64,000 nt of DNA from NCBI RefSeq assembly GCF_003702045.1, contig NZ_RBTP01000002.1, forward strand, positions 1 to 64,000, written 5' to 3'. Positions 35,209-44,429 of the stretch are shown here, piece after piece; within the stretch, counting starts at the first letter, position 1; each line of letters opens with the position of its first letter. The position numbers were made by a program, and so were the translations under genes. The stretch is from Pseudomonas viridiflava. GTDB lineage: Bacteria; Pseudomonadota; Gammaproteobacteria; Pseudomonadales; Pseudomonadaceae. The notes beneath the pieces were generated by a model that saw only the letters and a list, made by a program, of their open reading frames with translations, was not told the origin of the DNA and did no database searches.

Positions 35209-36056
35209 TCTGCAAATACCTCCAGCGCGGTCTGCAGCACGCCATGCGCAAGGGCCTGGGGATCGATTCTCTGCGCCGCCAGACCTTCCATGATTCGCTG
35301 CACCTCTGCGTGAACCCATTGCTTGATGTCGTTACGGAACGCCTGGATTTCGACGGGTGAATACTTGAGCTTTTCGTAGGTCTGGCCCAACTGCAGATCC
35401 ATCCGATTGCAAACTTCGTTGGCGATCGTGAAACCGATGACCGAGGTGATCTGCTGATCATCAAGCTGAAAAATGTCGACGTTGGGATCCTGCTCGTACA
35501 GCTGTGCTAGCGCATCAGCGGCGGCATTTCTCAAAGACTCATCGTCGACACTGCCGGTGCCCGGCATGACTTCCTTGATGAGCTCCAGTGCGAGATCGCT
35601 TGCTGAAAGGTTCTGGCCGCGAACCCTCTGAATCCAGTCGACTACTTGAGGATCTGTGCCGTCCCTGACAGCTTCGAGAAACGATCCTAATCGCCCGGCA
35701 CCTTGAGCAACCCCACGCATGGTATTGCTCGCGCGCCCGGCTCCCCCCATACCCTTTTTGATCATGCTGCTGGCGGCGCCGCGAAGCGCGTCACGACCAC
35801 CTCCAGACAGGTATTTACCCATCTTTGAACGGGCCGGCATAAACCTGCGATCTGGCGCAATGTCTCGGTCTTGGGCAGGCTCTAAACCGGCCTCACCATT
35901 TTCAGGCGCATCCTCGGGAACACCCTCATCATCTGGAGCACCATCTGGCGCTCCTCCATCTGGCGCCGGGCCACCGGCAGCATCGCCCTGATCCAACCAT
36001 TCAGGATCAAACGGAGAACCCGCCTTACCGCCACCACTTGATGTAGAGGTACCCAT
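35205..36056 (-). CDS. qatB: QatB: Qat system component of unknown function
   Basis: 283 residues from ATG 36056, sharing one base with the qatA stop (TAATG). The N-terminal 70 residues are Gly/Pro/Asp-rich and disordered (GGPAPDGGAPDGAPDDEGVP). A Gly-rich helix pair follows (GGRDALRGAASSMIKKGMGG). The C-terminal 160 residues form a helical domain (LALELIKEVMPGTGSVDDES ... ). Position and character match QatB. Overlaps qatC by four bases. Confidence 0.85.
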   Translation of the reverse strand: MGTSTSSGGGKAGSPFDPEWLDQGDAAGGPAPDGGAPDGAPDDEGVPEDAPENGEAGLEPAQDRDIAPDRRFMPARSKMGKYLSGGGRDALRGAASSMIKKGMGGAGRASNTMRGVAQGAGRLGSFLEAVRDGTDPQVVDWIQRVRGQNLSASDLALELIKEVMPGTGSVDDESLRNAAADALAQLYEQDPNVDIFQLDDQQITSVIGFTIANEVCNRMDLQLGQTYEKLKYSPVEIQAFRNDIKQWVHAEVQRIMEGLAAQRIDPQALAHGVLQTALEVFAE

Positions 36057-37966
36057 TAGACCGCACTCCTTAGTGCTGCAGTGATTGCCCTTTTGGCACG
36101 GTCATTCACAGCAGCATCGTCCGCCCAGGATCTCAGGACTTCCGTCGCCCAAGACTGGCCCGCAAGCACAGGCATAATTCCAGGCCCCAACGCATCCAAG
36201 GGAGCAAGACTCAAAAGCCCTGCCGCACGCCTTCCGAGTGCTGGATAAACCTTGCAAGGCTCAATCAAGATGATCATCTCGACGGTAGCTTTCCATGTTC
36301 GCGATGAAGCTGTGCCCTGCCAAGCCTTCACCATAGCCAGCTCTGCCTGGTCGCCGTCAACGGCGTTAATAGCATTCGTCAGCGCTTCATTGGCGCTGGT
36401 AGCTACTTTCAATACATCACGAAGAACACGAGCGTCGGGAGTCATGTTGTCGTCACCAAAGTCGCGCGTCGCGGTGTCTCTACTCAGGTGAAGCAAGGGT
36501 CGCAAGTCCATCGTACCGAGCGCCGGCGCCAACTGGAGCCACTCTTTAACAAACGGCTCCTCGAAAGGTTTGGACAATGTTCCGCCTTCACGGGCCAACG
36601 TCTCGGCCTGCAGCAACTGCGCTACCTGCCCGTCATTCTCAGAACTGACCATGGACGACAACGTGTCAGCCAGCTCCTCTTTGTAGCGCTCCAACAAATG
36701 CCACTTCGCCAATGCCGGAATGTCCAAAGTGATTCCTTGAGGTAACGCTAAGGACTCTCTCAGATACACGGTGTTCAGAAATCGCTTCATGAGCCGCGGA
36801 TTCGCGCTGATACTGGAGGACTTGAACATCAGCGTTGCCAATCCTTGAGCCAGTTCCATCAGCGCCTGAAGACGGGTATCGGCTCCCACGAGCTCGTTGA
36901 GGAACGTGGACGTAATCGTCTCGCCTAGCCAGCTTCGGGCCAGGCGTTGCGGTATATCCAGCTTCGCCTGATCAAACTTGTCTTGTGGAAATGTCCCGGC
37001 CCTCGCTTCGCGCTCAAGCAGTAGCAGCACCAAGTAGGCCTTGGCTTCGTTCACGCCGATGCGCGGCACATGCAGAGGCACCTGAATCAACTTGTCAAAG
37101 TAGTTGGTGGCGATGTCACTCGTGATGCCGGTACCTTCGAAATGCTTCTTCACTGCACCGTGGATGAATTCGTTGTCAGCAGCGATCACGAAAGCCGTGC
37201 GCTTGAGGAACAAAAGCAGCCTAATGGATTCGAGAGTCGAAATTGCCGTCTCCGGCAAACACCGATCCAAGTCGTCGACAAACACCACCAAGGTGATCCC
37301 AAGCTCCTCCAAAAGCTTTTCGAGTGCGGTTCTGAAGGCATGGATTTCGTTAGGCAGCGATATCGGCTTCGCCGCGCTCAGAAGACCATCGGCCTTGAGC
37401 TCCAGTGACTCCCCTTCTTTCTTGTCTTCCCCTTCAGCCGTATCGCCATCTGAGGTGAATGCATCCCAGAGACCTGAAACCTTCCCAATGGCCTTGCCAA
37501 TCGCACCGACGGGTACACCCGTGGTAATCGTGATCGCAGCCTCACCCCCGAACTGCGCCAACCGTAGCAGGTTGATGCGCTTCAAGAGGTCGAGGGCTTT
37601 CTTCAGCAGCGTTTCATCACCCTTGGCCAGCTTCAGCACTTCATCGCCGACGATCTGCAGCAACGCACTGCGAGCGCTTTCGAAGTCCTGATAGAGCCAT
37701 GGATTGAAGGTGATAACGACGTACCGGTGGTCGGTAGGCTGGGGCCGGGCACCTGTGGCGGAAGGCGGCGATAAGGAAGCTGAAGCGACCGGGGTTTCGA
37801 GGCGGGCGGCGATCATTTTGACCAGAGAGGACTTGCCGGCGCCCCAACCACCTGACACACCTATCGAAATCGGCTCGCCACGACTCTGCCGCAGAAGACT
37901 AGCGCAGGCATCAGCCACCACGCCAAAGTTTAGGTAGTCGACCGTTGTCTCGTTGTCATGCCACAT
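36056..37966 (-). CDS. qatA: QatA: KAP-family P-loop ATPase
   Basis: 636 residues from ATG 37966. Walker A VSGGWGAGKSSLVKM near residue 40, Walker B TLVVFVDDLDRCLP at about 245; an Ala/Gly-rich segment between them (about 130-160) fits the membrane-associated insert of KAP NTPases. The C-terminal 300 residues are helical. KAP ATPases in defence systems sense or recruit partners at the membrane. First gene of qatABCD; divergent from the helicase gene at 38447. Confidence 0.9.
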   Translation of the reverse strand: MWHDNETTVDYLNFGVVADACASLLRQSRGEPISIGVSGGWGAGKSSLVKMIAARLETPVASASLSPPSATGARPQPTDHRYVVITFNPWLYQDFESARSALLQIVGDEVLKLAKGDETLLKKALDLLKRINLLRLAQFGGEAAITITTGVPVGAIGKAIGKVSGLWDAFTSDGDTAEGEDKKEGESLELKADGLLSAAKPISLPNEIHAFRTALEKLLEELGITLVVFVDDLDRCLPETAISTLESIRLLLFLKRTAFVIAADNEFIHGAVKKHFEGTGITSDIATNYFDKLIQVPLHVPRIGVNEAKAYLVLLLLEREARAGTFPQDKFDQAKLDIPQRLARSWLGETITSTFLNELVGADTRLQALMELAQGLATLMFKSSSISANPRLMKRFLNTVYLRESLALPQGITLDIPALAKWHLLERYKEELADTLSSMVSSENDGQVAQLLQAETLAREGGTLSKPFEEPFVKEWLQLAPALGTMDLRPLLHLSRDTATRDFGDDNMTPDARVLRDVLKVATSANEALTNAINAVDGDQAELAMVKAWQGTASSRTWKATVEMIILIEPCKVYPALGRRAAGLLSLAPLDALGPGIMPVLAGQSWATEVLRSWADDAAVNDRAKRAITAALRSAV

Positions 37967-38446
37967 GGATTGAAGTCCGTTTCGGTTTTCGTGCGATGGA
38001 CGCTTCGCCCTGGATGCTGCTGGCAGCAGCCCTTCGGCAAAGGCTAAAAAACGTCCGTGTATTTATCTGGATGCGCCGACTTACGGCCGGTGATAGATCA
38101 GGCCTAAAGCAGAACCATCCTCCCGCTGCTCTGCAGCAGAGCAATACATGATCCAATGATTCTAAGTCACCTGATAGCAAAATGCCATATCAGAGACATG
38201 CTGGGTTCACACCTTTTCCCGCTTCTTCCACTACCTGTCAACGCAAAAACATGCCTAAAGTATATGCCGTCGCGCCTCCCACCTCCGTTCGTTACCCCGG
38301 CGTGCCAGCAATTCAGGAAACGAAAGCTGAGTCACCTTTCGCTTAACCGCGATTAATTGGCCAGGGTACTCCGGCCCTGCCAGATTCCAGCCCCATTGAA
38401 AAAGGAAGTGCACCACTACGCTTTCAAAGGCCGGTGCTGATATTAA
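37967..38446. promoter_or_regulatory. 480-bp divergent spacer with operator-like palindrome
   Basis: Separates qatA (minus) from the helicase gene (plus) and must hold both promoters. TGCTCTGC (38127-38134), one base, GCAGAGCA (38136-38143) is a near-perfect palindrome of operator shape. No gene seen. Confidence 0.4.
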
Positions 38447-41329
38447 ATGGTTAAAGAACTCACTCCTCCTTGGTGGGCCCGATGGCTCCCGTCAGCTGCT
38501 CGCAAACTTGTTATCTCTGGCACGGGTGTCGAAATCCACACCCGCGAAGGTATCCAGAGCTTCGACTGGACGGCAATCAGTCAGCATCCTAAAAGATCGC
38601 CGATCTGGTTCCTGCACATGGCATACATCAATACGCCACGTGGCTCCTGGCGCCTTTATTTTCGCACCCAACCACAACAAGATGCCGCGTGGAACGAGCT
38701 CGTCCGGGCTTGGTATATTCCCCGCATCATCGAGACCCAGCGCCGACTTAAGTCGTTCGATGATGGCCTGCAGGATTCTCGATACCTGCGAACATCCGTG
38801 TGGGAGCCCTACCGTCAGCAAGTATTGTCCTGGGCTACCACCAGACCTCCTGTCCCACCTGAAGGCATTCTCAGGCAGGATCATCGAAACCTGCTGATTA
38901 GGATGTTGGAACTTACCAAGAACCCCGATGGCTGGTTGAAAGAATCGCGCGACTCCTACGTCGCCCAAGCCCTGATTGACTATCACGATCTGTTTGAAAC
39001 CGTAGAAAGCGACCCGTTGACGCCTGAACAACGCAAAGCATGTGTGATTGACGAAGATAATAATCTGATCCTAGCCGGTGCCGGCACAGGCAAGACCAGC
39101 ACGGTCATTGGTCGAGTCGCATTTCTGGTGGCCAGTGAACAAGCCAAACCAGAAGAGATCTTGCTTCTTGCATACGGCCAAAAAGCGGCCCTGGAGCTAC
39201 GGGAACGTCTGGAAAGCAAACTCGGGATCAAAGGGGTAACAGCTGAAACCTTCCATCGGCTGGGTCGGTGCATCGTCAAGGCAGCTGACAAAAAGGCAAT
39301 CGCGATAAGTGACATGGCAGGGGATGAAGATCTCACAGCGAATTTCGTCGACCAGGTCTTCCAAGCCAATCAGCAAGAGCCAGAATACAGAGCGTTGCTG
39401 CTGAACTATTTTGAACGGTGGCTGCACCCTGCCCGCAACCCGTTTGATTTCAAAACGCTTGGCGACTACTACCGATTCCTTGAGGACAACCAAATTCGCA
39501 CCCTCAAAGGCGAAGCAGTCAAAGGGTTCGGCGAATGCGACATCGCAAACTTCCTCTTCAAGAACGGGATCGAGTACCGGTACGAGGCCACCTACTCCAC
39601 CCCATTACAATCACCCGATCGTGCTGCTTATCGCCCTGACTTCTTCCTGCCGGAGCTTGGGATCTACGTCGAACACTTCGGTATCGATCGCCAAGGCAAT
39701 ACAGCTCCGTACATTGACCGCCAGAAATACCAGGCCGACATGGCGTGGAAACGCAATGTACACGCTCAGGGTGGGACGACTCTCATCGAGACCTTCCACT
39801 ACGAGAAACAGGAAGGTGCTCTACTTAAGTCGCTAGAACAACGGCTAGTCAAAGCAGGCGTGGTGCTCAACCCACTACCTCCCGAAGCCGTGCTTGAGAC
39901 CCTACGAGAGTTTGGAGCGATCTCGGATTTTTCAAAGATCTTGGCGCAGATGCTCGGACTGGTGCGAGCTGCGAATTTGTCTGCCCAGCAGCAGGCGGAT
40001 TTGATAGCCCGATCCGCTAATCCCGGCCAGGTCAGCGCTGCCCTGACACTCCTGGCTCCTATCAAGAGCGCGTACGTGGAAGCGCTTCGAGGCAAAGGAG
40101 AAATGGACTTCGATGACATGATCAACATGGCCAACGAATATGTCCTGAACGACCGTTTCGAGAGCCCTTGGAAATTCATCGTCGTCGACGAATTCCAAGA
40201 CATTGCAAAGTCCCGCGCCGAACTCGTTCAAGCCTTGCGCAAGAGCCGGGGAGATGCCTCACTGTTCTGCGTCGGCGATGACTGGCAGTCCATATTCAGA
40301 TTCACTGGAAGCGATATCAGCTTCACCGCCGACTTCGAGAAAATCTTCGGCGCAACCCAGTTCAGCAAGCTCAACAAGACCTTCCGCTTCAACAGCAAAA
40401 TCGGTGAAGTGGCGAGTCGGTTCATCATGCAGAACAGCCGCCAGATCACCAAGGACATCCAGTCCCATACCATCGTAGCCTCACCTACGGTGTCGATAGT
40501 GAGAGCCTCCCTGGCTGGCGATGCTGCCATCGACCAAGTCCTGGATCGAACTGCGGCGCGCATCAGCGCAATTGCGAAGCCAGGCTCTACCGTCTACTTG
40601 CTGGCGAGGTTCAAATTCCATCTACCTGACCTTGACGCCATCCGTGCGCGTTACTCGAACTTGGTCTTCAAACAGGATTCAATCCACAGCTCCAAAGGCA
40701 AGGAAGCGGACTACGTTATCATTCTGGGCCTAGGCAAAGGGAAGTACGGGCTGCCGTCCGAGATTGTTACGCATCCGCTAATCGAGGCCCTGCAGCCTAA
40801 AGCTGAAGCCTTCCCTCACGCCGAAGAGAGGCGTTTGTTCTACGTCGCTCTGACCCGCGCCAAGCACAGGGTCTACTTAATCTGCGACATGATGCGATCC
40901 TCACCCTTCGTACGTGAGCTGATAGACGGCAAATATCCGCTAGATCTGGAAGAGCTGGCAGCGAGCCCTGAACAGGTTAACGCGATCGCAACCAACTGCC
41001 CCGCGTGCAAAGAGGGGTTCCTGGTTAACCGGGTTAACGGGACTACTGGGCAACCCTTCATTGGCTGTTCGAACTTTCTACCGTGCAGGCACATCGAAGA
41101 CGGGTGCGACGAGTGTAATGCACCGATGACTGTCTCAGGACGCTACCGGGTCTGCGTCTCACCTAAATGCAATGGCTGGCTCGCCGTGTGCCCTGCCAGC
41201 GGGGGTCATATGGTATTTCGAAAAAAATTCAACACCTGGGGCTGCTCACACTACCGTGTTGGGGGCCTCAGCTCATGCGGGCATATGGAAAAACACATTG
41301 CTCCCCCACCACCAAAACCAAGTAATTAA
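38447..41329 (+). CDS. UvrD/helicase IV-like helicase with nuclease-like insert and zinc fingers
   Basis: 960 residues. Superfamily 1 motifs: Walker A LAGAGTGKTSTV (about 208), motif II VVDEFQDI (about 583), motif III GDDWQSIFRFTGS, motif VI RRLFYVALTRAKHRVYL. N-terminal 190 residues like helicase IV. Between motifs I and II, near residue 394, YRPDFFLPELGIYVEHFGID resembles a PD-(D/E)XK core (Asp ... Glu-x-His). The C-terminal 120 residues hold topoisomerase-type zinc fingers (CPACKEGF; CNAPM ... CVSPKCNG; WGCSHY). A 3'-5' DNA helicase, perhaps with nuclease activity; may be a defence helicase or repair accessory. Divergent from qat. Confidence 0.85.
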   Translation: MVKELTPPWWARWLPSAARKLVISGTGVEIHTREGIQSFDWTAISQHPKRSPIWFLHMAYINTPRGSWRLYFRTQPQQDAAWNELVRAWYIPRIIETQRRLKSFDDGLQDSRYLRTSVWEPYRQQVLSWATTRPPVPPEGILRQDHRNLLIRMLELTKNPDGWLKESRDSYVAQALIDYHDLFETVESDPLTPEQRKACVIDEDNNLILAGAGTGKTSTVIGRVAFLVASEQAKPEEILLLAYGQKAALELRERLESKLGIKGVTAETFHRLGRCIVKAADKKAIAISDMAGDEDLTANFVDQVFQANQQEPEYRALLLNYFERWLHPARNPFDFKTLGDYYRFLEDNQIRTLKGEAVKGFGECDIANFLFKNGIEYRYEATYSTPLQSPDRAAYRPDFFLPELGIYVEHFGIDRQGNTAPYIDRQKYQADMAWKRNVHAQGGTTLIETFHYEKQEGALLKSLEQRLVKAGVVLNPLPPEAVLETLREFGAISDFSKILAQMLGLVRAANLSAQQQADLIARSANPGQVSAALTLLAPIKSAYVEALRGKGEMDFDDMINMANEYVLNDRFESPWKFIVVDEFQDIAKSRAELVQALRKSRGDASLFCVGDDWQSIFRFTGSDISFTADFEKIFGATQFSKLNKTFRFNSKIGEVASRFIMQNSRQITKDIQSHTIVASPTVSIVRASLAGDAAIDQVLDRTAARISAIAKPGSTVYLLARFKFHLPDLDAIRARYSNLVFKQDSIHSSKGKEADYVIILGLGKGKYGLPSEIVTHPLIEALQPKAEAFPHAEERRLFYVALTRAKHRVYLICDMMRSSPFVRELIDGKYPLDLEELAASPEQVNAIATNCPACKEGFLVNRVNGTTGQPFIGCSNFLPCRHIEDGCDECNAPMTVSGRYRVCVSPKCNGWLAVCPASGGHMVFRKKFNTWGCSHYRVGGLSSCGHMEKHIAPPPPKPSN

Positions 41330-41567
41330 CCAATACGATTCATGCATCTTCCATGGGGTCATGGGTAACGCGAATGGGGTTACAGAGCCAAACAAAGCGA
41401 TTCGCGTTTATTCCTGTTTCAGCGTGTCATTTAATTTGGAAACCTCAGAAAATGGGGAGCGGCTCATCTTGGGCCAGTTGGGCCTAAGCGGGTTCATAGA
41501 TTAAGTATTACGCAGAGACACGGGCGACCCTAAAATCTGCATGCTCATAACCGCATATTTTGAAGCT

Positions 41568-42299
41568 TCAATCAGCGCGTTTCACAGCCCATTGCATGCC
41601 GTTCCAATGAAGGTCATCGTTGTAGATGTGAGCGAGTAACTCGAAATGGCTTAGCTGCAGTCCTGGTGTTATCACATTGGGATCTTGCTCGGGTACTAGC
41701 ATGCCAAAATAGAACATGGGCCAGTTATTGATCATGTGGCCTTGTGGAGGGAGTTTTCTATCGAACTCCTCCTTCCAGCGCTTCGTCATAATTGACTTGC
41801 CCAAGGTTCGCCCAACCTCATGGCGTACCAGCCAATAGCATTCGACCCCCGACCTGGCATAGCGTTCTTGCCGGCGGACGAAGTCCCTAAGGTGCTGATA
41901 TGAACGCTGGAGTTCGATCGCAACCTTGCGCTCACCCATCTCCACGTACACGTCGGCCCGCCATCGATCCTTCCCTGCCCCACCTGATACCTCACTGCGG
42001 GGGTTGAGCCCGAATAGCTTGAGTGCTCCGAACACCAAGTCTTTGGCTTCTATGTGCCAGACCGTCTCCGGCGCCGTAGCGCATTCGTCCGAGTAATGCG
42101 CAAAAAACTGAACGCCGTTCATGCTGGTCTTCAGCACCGCGCGCGAAGCGCAGCAGGGCATCTTGAATGCATGAGGGTCTTGGAGTGACTGGGCCTTGAG
42201 GGCGTCCCAATGCTCACGAGTGTATCGGCCAGCATAGACGGGTTGTTCGTCCCTAGTGAAGGCTTCAGGCATTACGCTCATTGGGTCACCGAAAGTCAT
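41568..42299 (-). CDS. CoiA-like PD-(D/E)XK nuclease
   Basis: 243 residues from ATG 42299 (internal ATGs at codons 7 and 10 possible). The core is DRWRADVYVEMGERKVAIEL followed by QRS: Asp on one strand, Glu-Leu-Gln on the next, the hallmark of the CoiA/competence-type PD-(D/E)XK family. The N-terminus carries a Cys pair and CxxA pattern (MPCCASRAVLK; HYSDECATAPE) like the zinc/SWIM-like lead of CoiA proteins. The C-terminal part is unknown. CoiA family proteins act in DNA processing; here in a defence-rich island. Confidence 0.7.
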   Translation of the reverse strand: MTFGDPMSVMPEAFTRDEQPVYAGRYTREHWDALKAQSLQDPHAFKMPCCASRAVLKTSMNGVQFFAHYSDECATAPETVWHIEAKDLVFGALKLFGLNPRSEVSGGAGKDRWRADVYVEMGERKVAIELQRSYQHLRDFVRRQERYARSGVECYWLVRHEVGRTLGKSIMTKRWKEEFDRKLPPQGHMINNWPMFYFGMLVPEQDPNVITPGLQLSHFELLAHIYNDDLHWNGMQWAVKRAD

Positions 42300-42365
42300 G
42301 TCTGGAAAGTGCAGTGCGAAGTCAGGGTAGAACTCAACTCATGATGCCCGAGGGACGGCGTAAAA

Positions 42366-42762
42366 CTAAGATGGCGCTTTAGGTTTGTTGAGCTTTTCAA
42401 TGATCAGGTCGAGAAAATCGCGTTCATCGCCATAGTCGGACGCATTAGGGTCGTAGATTGCAGAGCGTCTTGTGTCTTCCTCCCACTCGCCATACCAGCG
42501 TCGGGCTCGCCAACGTAGACCGGTGGACGACCAGGAAATTGGTCACCGGTGATGTCGATGATCAGTCCATCAAGCTCAAGCCAGGCGTGTGAAGCATCGT
42601 CTTTCGTCGAGCAGACATAGTGAAAGTCCCCAATGCCCAGTTCAAATAATTACCCATAAGCTCCGAGACGATTTCGCAGCACCCGCGTGGGAAGCCTAGG
42701 ATATTAGAGGGAACACTCTTATCGACCACCACCTGTTCAACAGCTACCCTGAAACGGCTCAC
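42366..42762 (-). pseudogene. Doubly frameshifted papain/transglutaminase-like gene
   Basis: Three consecutive minus-strand frames add up to one protein. From GTG 42762: SNILGFPRGCCEIVSELMGN (Cys nucleophile-like). Next frame near 42630-42500: GDFHYVCSTKDDASHAWLEL then DGLIIDITGDQFPGRP (His and Asp of the triad pattern). Third frame from about 42500: WYGEWEEDTRRSAIYDP ... ending KLNKPKAPS at 42366. The Cys, SHAW and DIT-DQF spacing is typical of small transglutaminase-like toxins or peptidases. Two frameshifts make it inactive unless sequence errors are present. Confidence 0.6.
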
Positions 42763-42810
42763 CAGTGCTTTTCTAGGGGAAAATCTGCCGAGTCACGACG
42801 ATCTATCTAA

Positions 42811-42825
42811 GTAGAGGTACCCATT
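42811..42825. repeat. 15-bp copy of qatB start region
   Basis: GTAGAGGTACCCATT here is identical to 36043-36057, which encodes the start of qatB (Met-Gly-Thr-Ser-Thr, minus strand). The match ends on both sides. Possibly chance or a recombination scar. Confidence 0.3.
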
Positions 42826-42858
42826 TAGATAGATGGAAATTAACCCACATGAATCGAG

Positions 42859-43671
42859 CTACGGCGAAAGCTTAGGCGTGCGCTGCCATTGAGGGTTAAT
42901 CACTAACAGCTCAGAGTCGAGGACTGTCCGGGATATCAGCGACAGGGTCACAAGCGAAGGCCGGGCTCGGATCACCTTGCTGAGTTCCTCGGTATCAATC
43001 TCTGACGGTCGAGAACCGCTGTCTTGACTACGACGTGACTTGGCTACCTTCACAGCCTCGACAATCTGATCGCCCAACTTGATTACCCCACCGGCTTCCA
43101 GCGATTGCGGCTTAGGCTTGTTCAACTGGCCTTGAAGGAATCGGCTCAGGGTTTGGAACTTTGCCGGAACGGGATCTTCAGAGCAGCGATGAACCAAGCC
43201 TGCTCTGTTGAATACCATATAGTGATCCTTCTCATCCGGAAGCGGCCCAATGTCGGAGGGGAGAAAGGCGGCAGAGTTATCCAGGACTCCGTCATGCAGG
43301 AAATAGCTGTTCAGCTCTGCAGACTCATCGAACATAGGGGCTGTGTAGACCACGAGGTTTCCTTTGCTTTCTAGATCAAGAAGCAGGTTGTGCTGATCCG
43401 AGCGCTGGAGCGAATGCAGATGCCACCGGTAGTAAGGCCCACCCATCAGGTCGTATTCTTTGCAATTGCTTCGCACCATGCGATGGCTCAGCTTGAACTG
43501 CAAGAAAACCGGGCTGCCCCCAACGATCTTGACGTCATACCCTCCGCCTGCCTGACCTTCAGCATACAGCGTGGGAAACTGGGGGGCAGCCGCGATAGAC
43601 GTCCCCAGCAACTTCACCACTTCGTTTGTCACCGCGTAGCCGTACGAGAACTCAGAAATACTGGGCGTCAT
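42859..43671 (-). CDS. Hypothetical protein with PD-(D/E)XK-like motif
   Basis: 270 residues from ATG 43671. Near residues 36-60 the sequence YAEGQAGGGYDVKIVGGSPV followed by FLQFKLS has the arrangement Glu ... Asp ... Gln-x-Lys of the PD-(D/E)XK nuclease core. The rest alternates helix and strand and ends in a helical domain (after about 190). Single gene. A nuclease role in the defence island is plausible; the motif is short, so confidence in function is moderate. Confidence 0.65.
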   Translation of the reverse strand: MTPSISEFSYGYAVTNEVVKLLGTSIAAAPQFPTLYAEGQAGGGYDVKIVGGSPVFLQFKLSHRMVRSNCKEYDLMGGPYYRWHLHSLQRSDQHNLLLDLESKGNLVVYTAPMFDESAELNSYFLHDGVLDNSAAFLPSDIGPLPDEKDHYMVFNRAGLVHRCSEDPVPAKFQTLSRFLQGQLNKPKPQSLEAGGVIKLGDQIVEAVKVAKSRRSQDSGSRPSEIDTEELSKVIRARPSLVTLSLISRTVLDSELLVINPQWQRTPKLSP

Positions 43672-44006
43672 TGATGATCCTTATCGTGAGTTGGACAGTC
43701 CGGTTTGCATCTTGCATCTAGGAGAACGCGCGTAGATCTAAACTGGGGTACTGCGCGGACATTTCGAATCGAACCACAACTCGAATCGTTATGCGAGCGA
43801 AGTCAGTCCATTTCCCGGGACACGAGCACCATGGCGCTGGAGCGGTGATCAATGCCAAGCGGAGCGCGGAGGCGTAAGGATAGACGCCCGTAGGGCCCTG
43901 TCCAGAAAGGAAACGCCCATTTTCTGGAAGCTTTCAATGCCTGTTGGCTAAAGACCTATCGCATATGAAGATGAATTCAGTCACACAACTCAATGGTGGC
44001 GTTTGA
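43672..44006. other. 335-bp spacer
   Basis: No gene seen. Contains TCCAGAAA (43910-43917) and TTTCTGGA (43931-43938), an 8-bp inverted repeat with no T-run, and the upstream region of the 42859 gene. Confidence 0.3.
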
Positions 44007-44423
44007 TTACAAGGTTATCAAAACATAAGGATCTTTCCCCCACCCCTCCTTGCAGAAATCCAAATTTGGCCAGTAGTTTTGATAACGGTTGTAATCGACG
44101 ACAGTGCTTGACGCTCGCGCTTGTTCGCTCACCGCATACCACGAGAAACGCATCCGCTCTTCCCAGCTTTCAGCATGAAGCAGCACCCGAATCTCATCTT
44201 CTTGAAAGCCCTTACGGCGCATAGCGCTCTGAAAATACTCCACGGCCGGTTTCACAAAATCCGGGCTGGTGCGTATGGCACTACTCAACCGCATATAGAT
44301 GAGTCCGATATCCTGATAGTCGCTAAAATGGCAACTCTCTTCTTTCTTGAGCTCATGCCGAAAGCGAAGGGCCTTATCGGAATCCATATCAACATACATG
44401 GTGAAATTAGCGTAATCGGACAT
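44007..44423 (-). CDS. Hypothetical protein
   Basis: 138 residues from ATG 44423 (MSDYANFTMYVDMDS); ATG 44429 is equally possible. Soluble, charged, rich in aromatic residues (FSWYAVSEQARAS; YNRYQNYWPNLDF). No family or motif recognised. Isolated between spacers. Confidence 0.5.
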   Translation of the reverse strand: MSDYANFTMYVDMDSDKALRFRHELKKEESCHFSDYQDIGLIYMRLSSAIRTSPDFVKPAVEYFQSAMRRKGFQEDEIRVLLHAESWEERMRFSWYAVSEQARASSTVVDYNRYQNYWPNLDFCKEGWGKDPYVLITL

Positions 44424-44429
44424 TTTCAA

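Noticed and set aside
43910..43938. Hairpin TCCAGAAA/TTTCTGGA as terminator
   Set aside because: Short stem, 13-nt loop, no T-run and no gene ending nearby on that strand.
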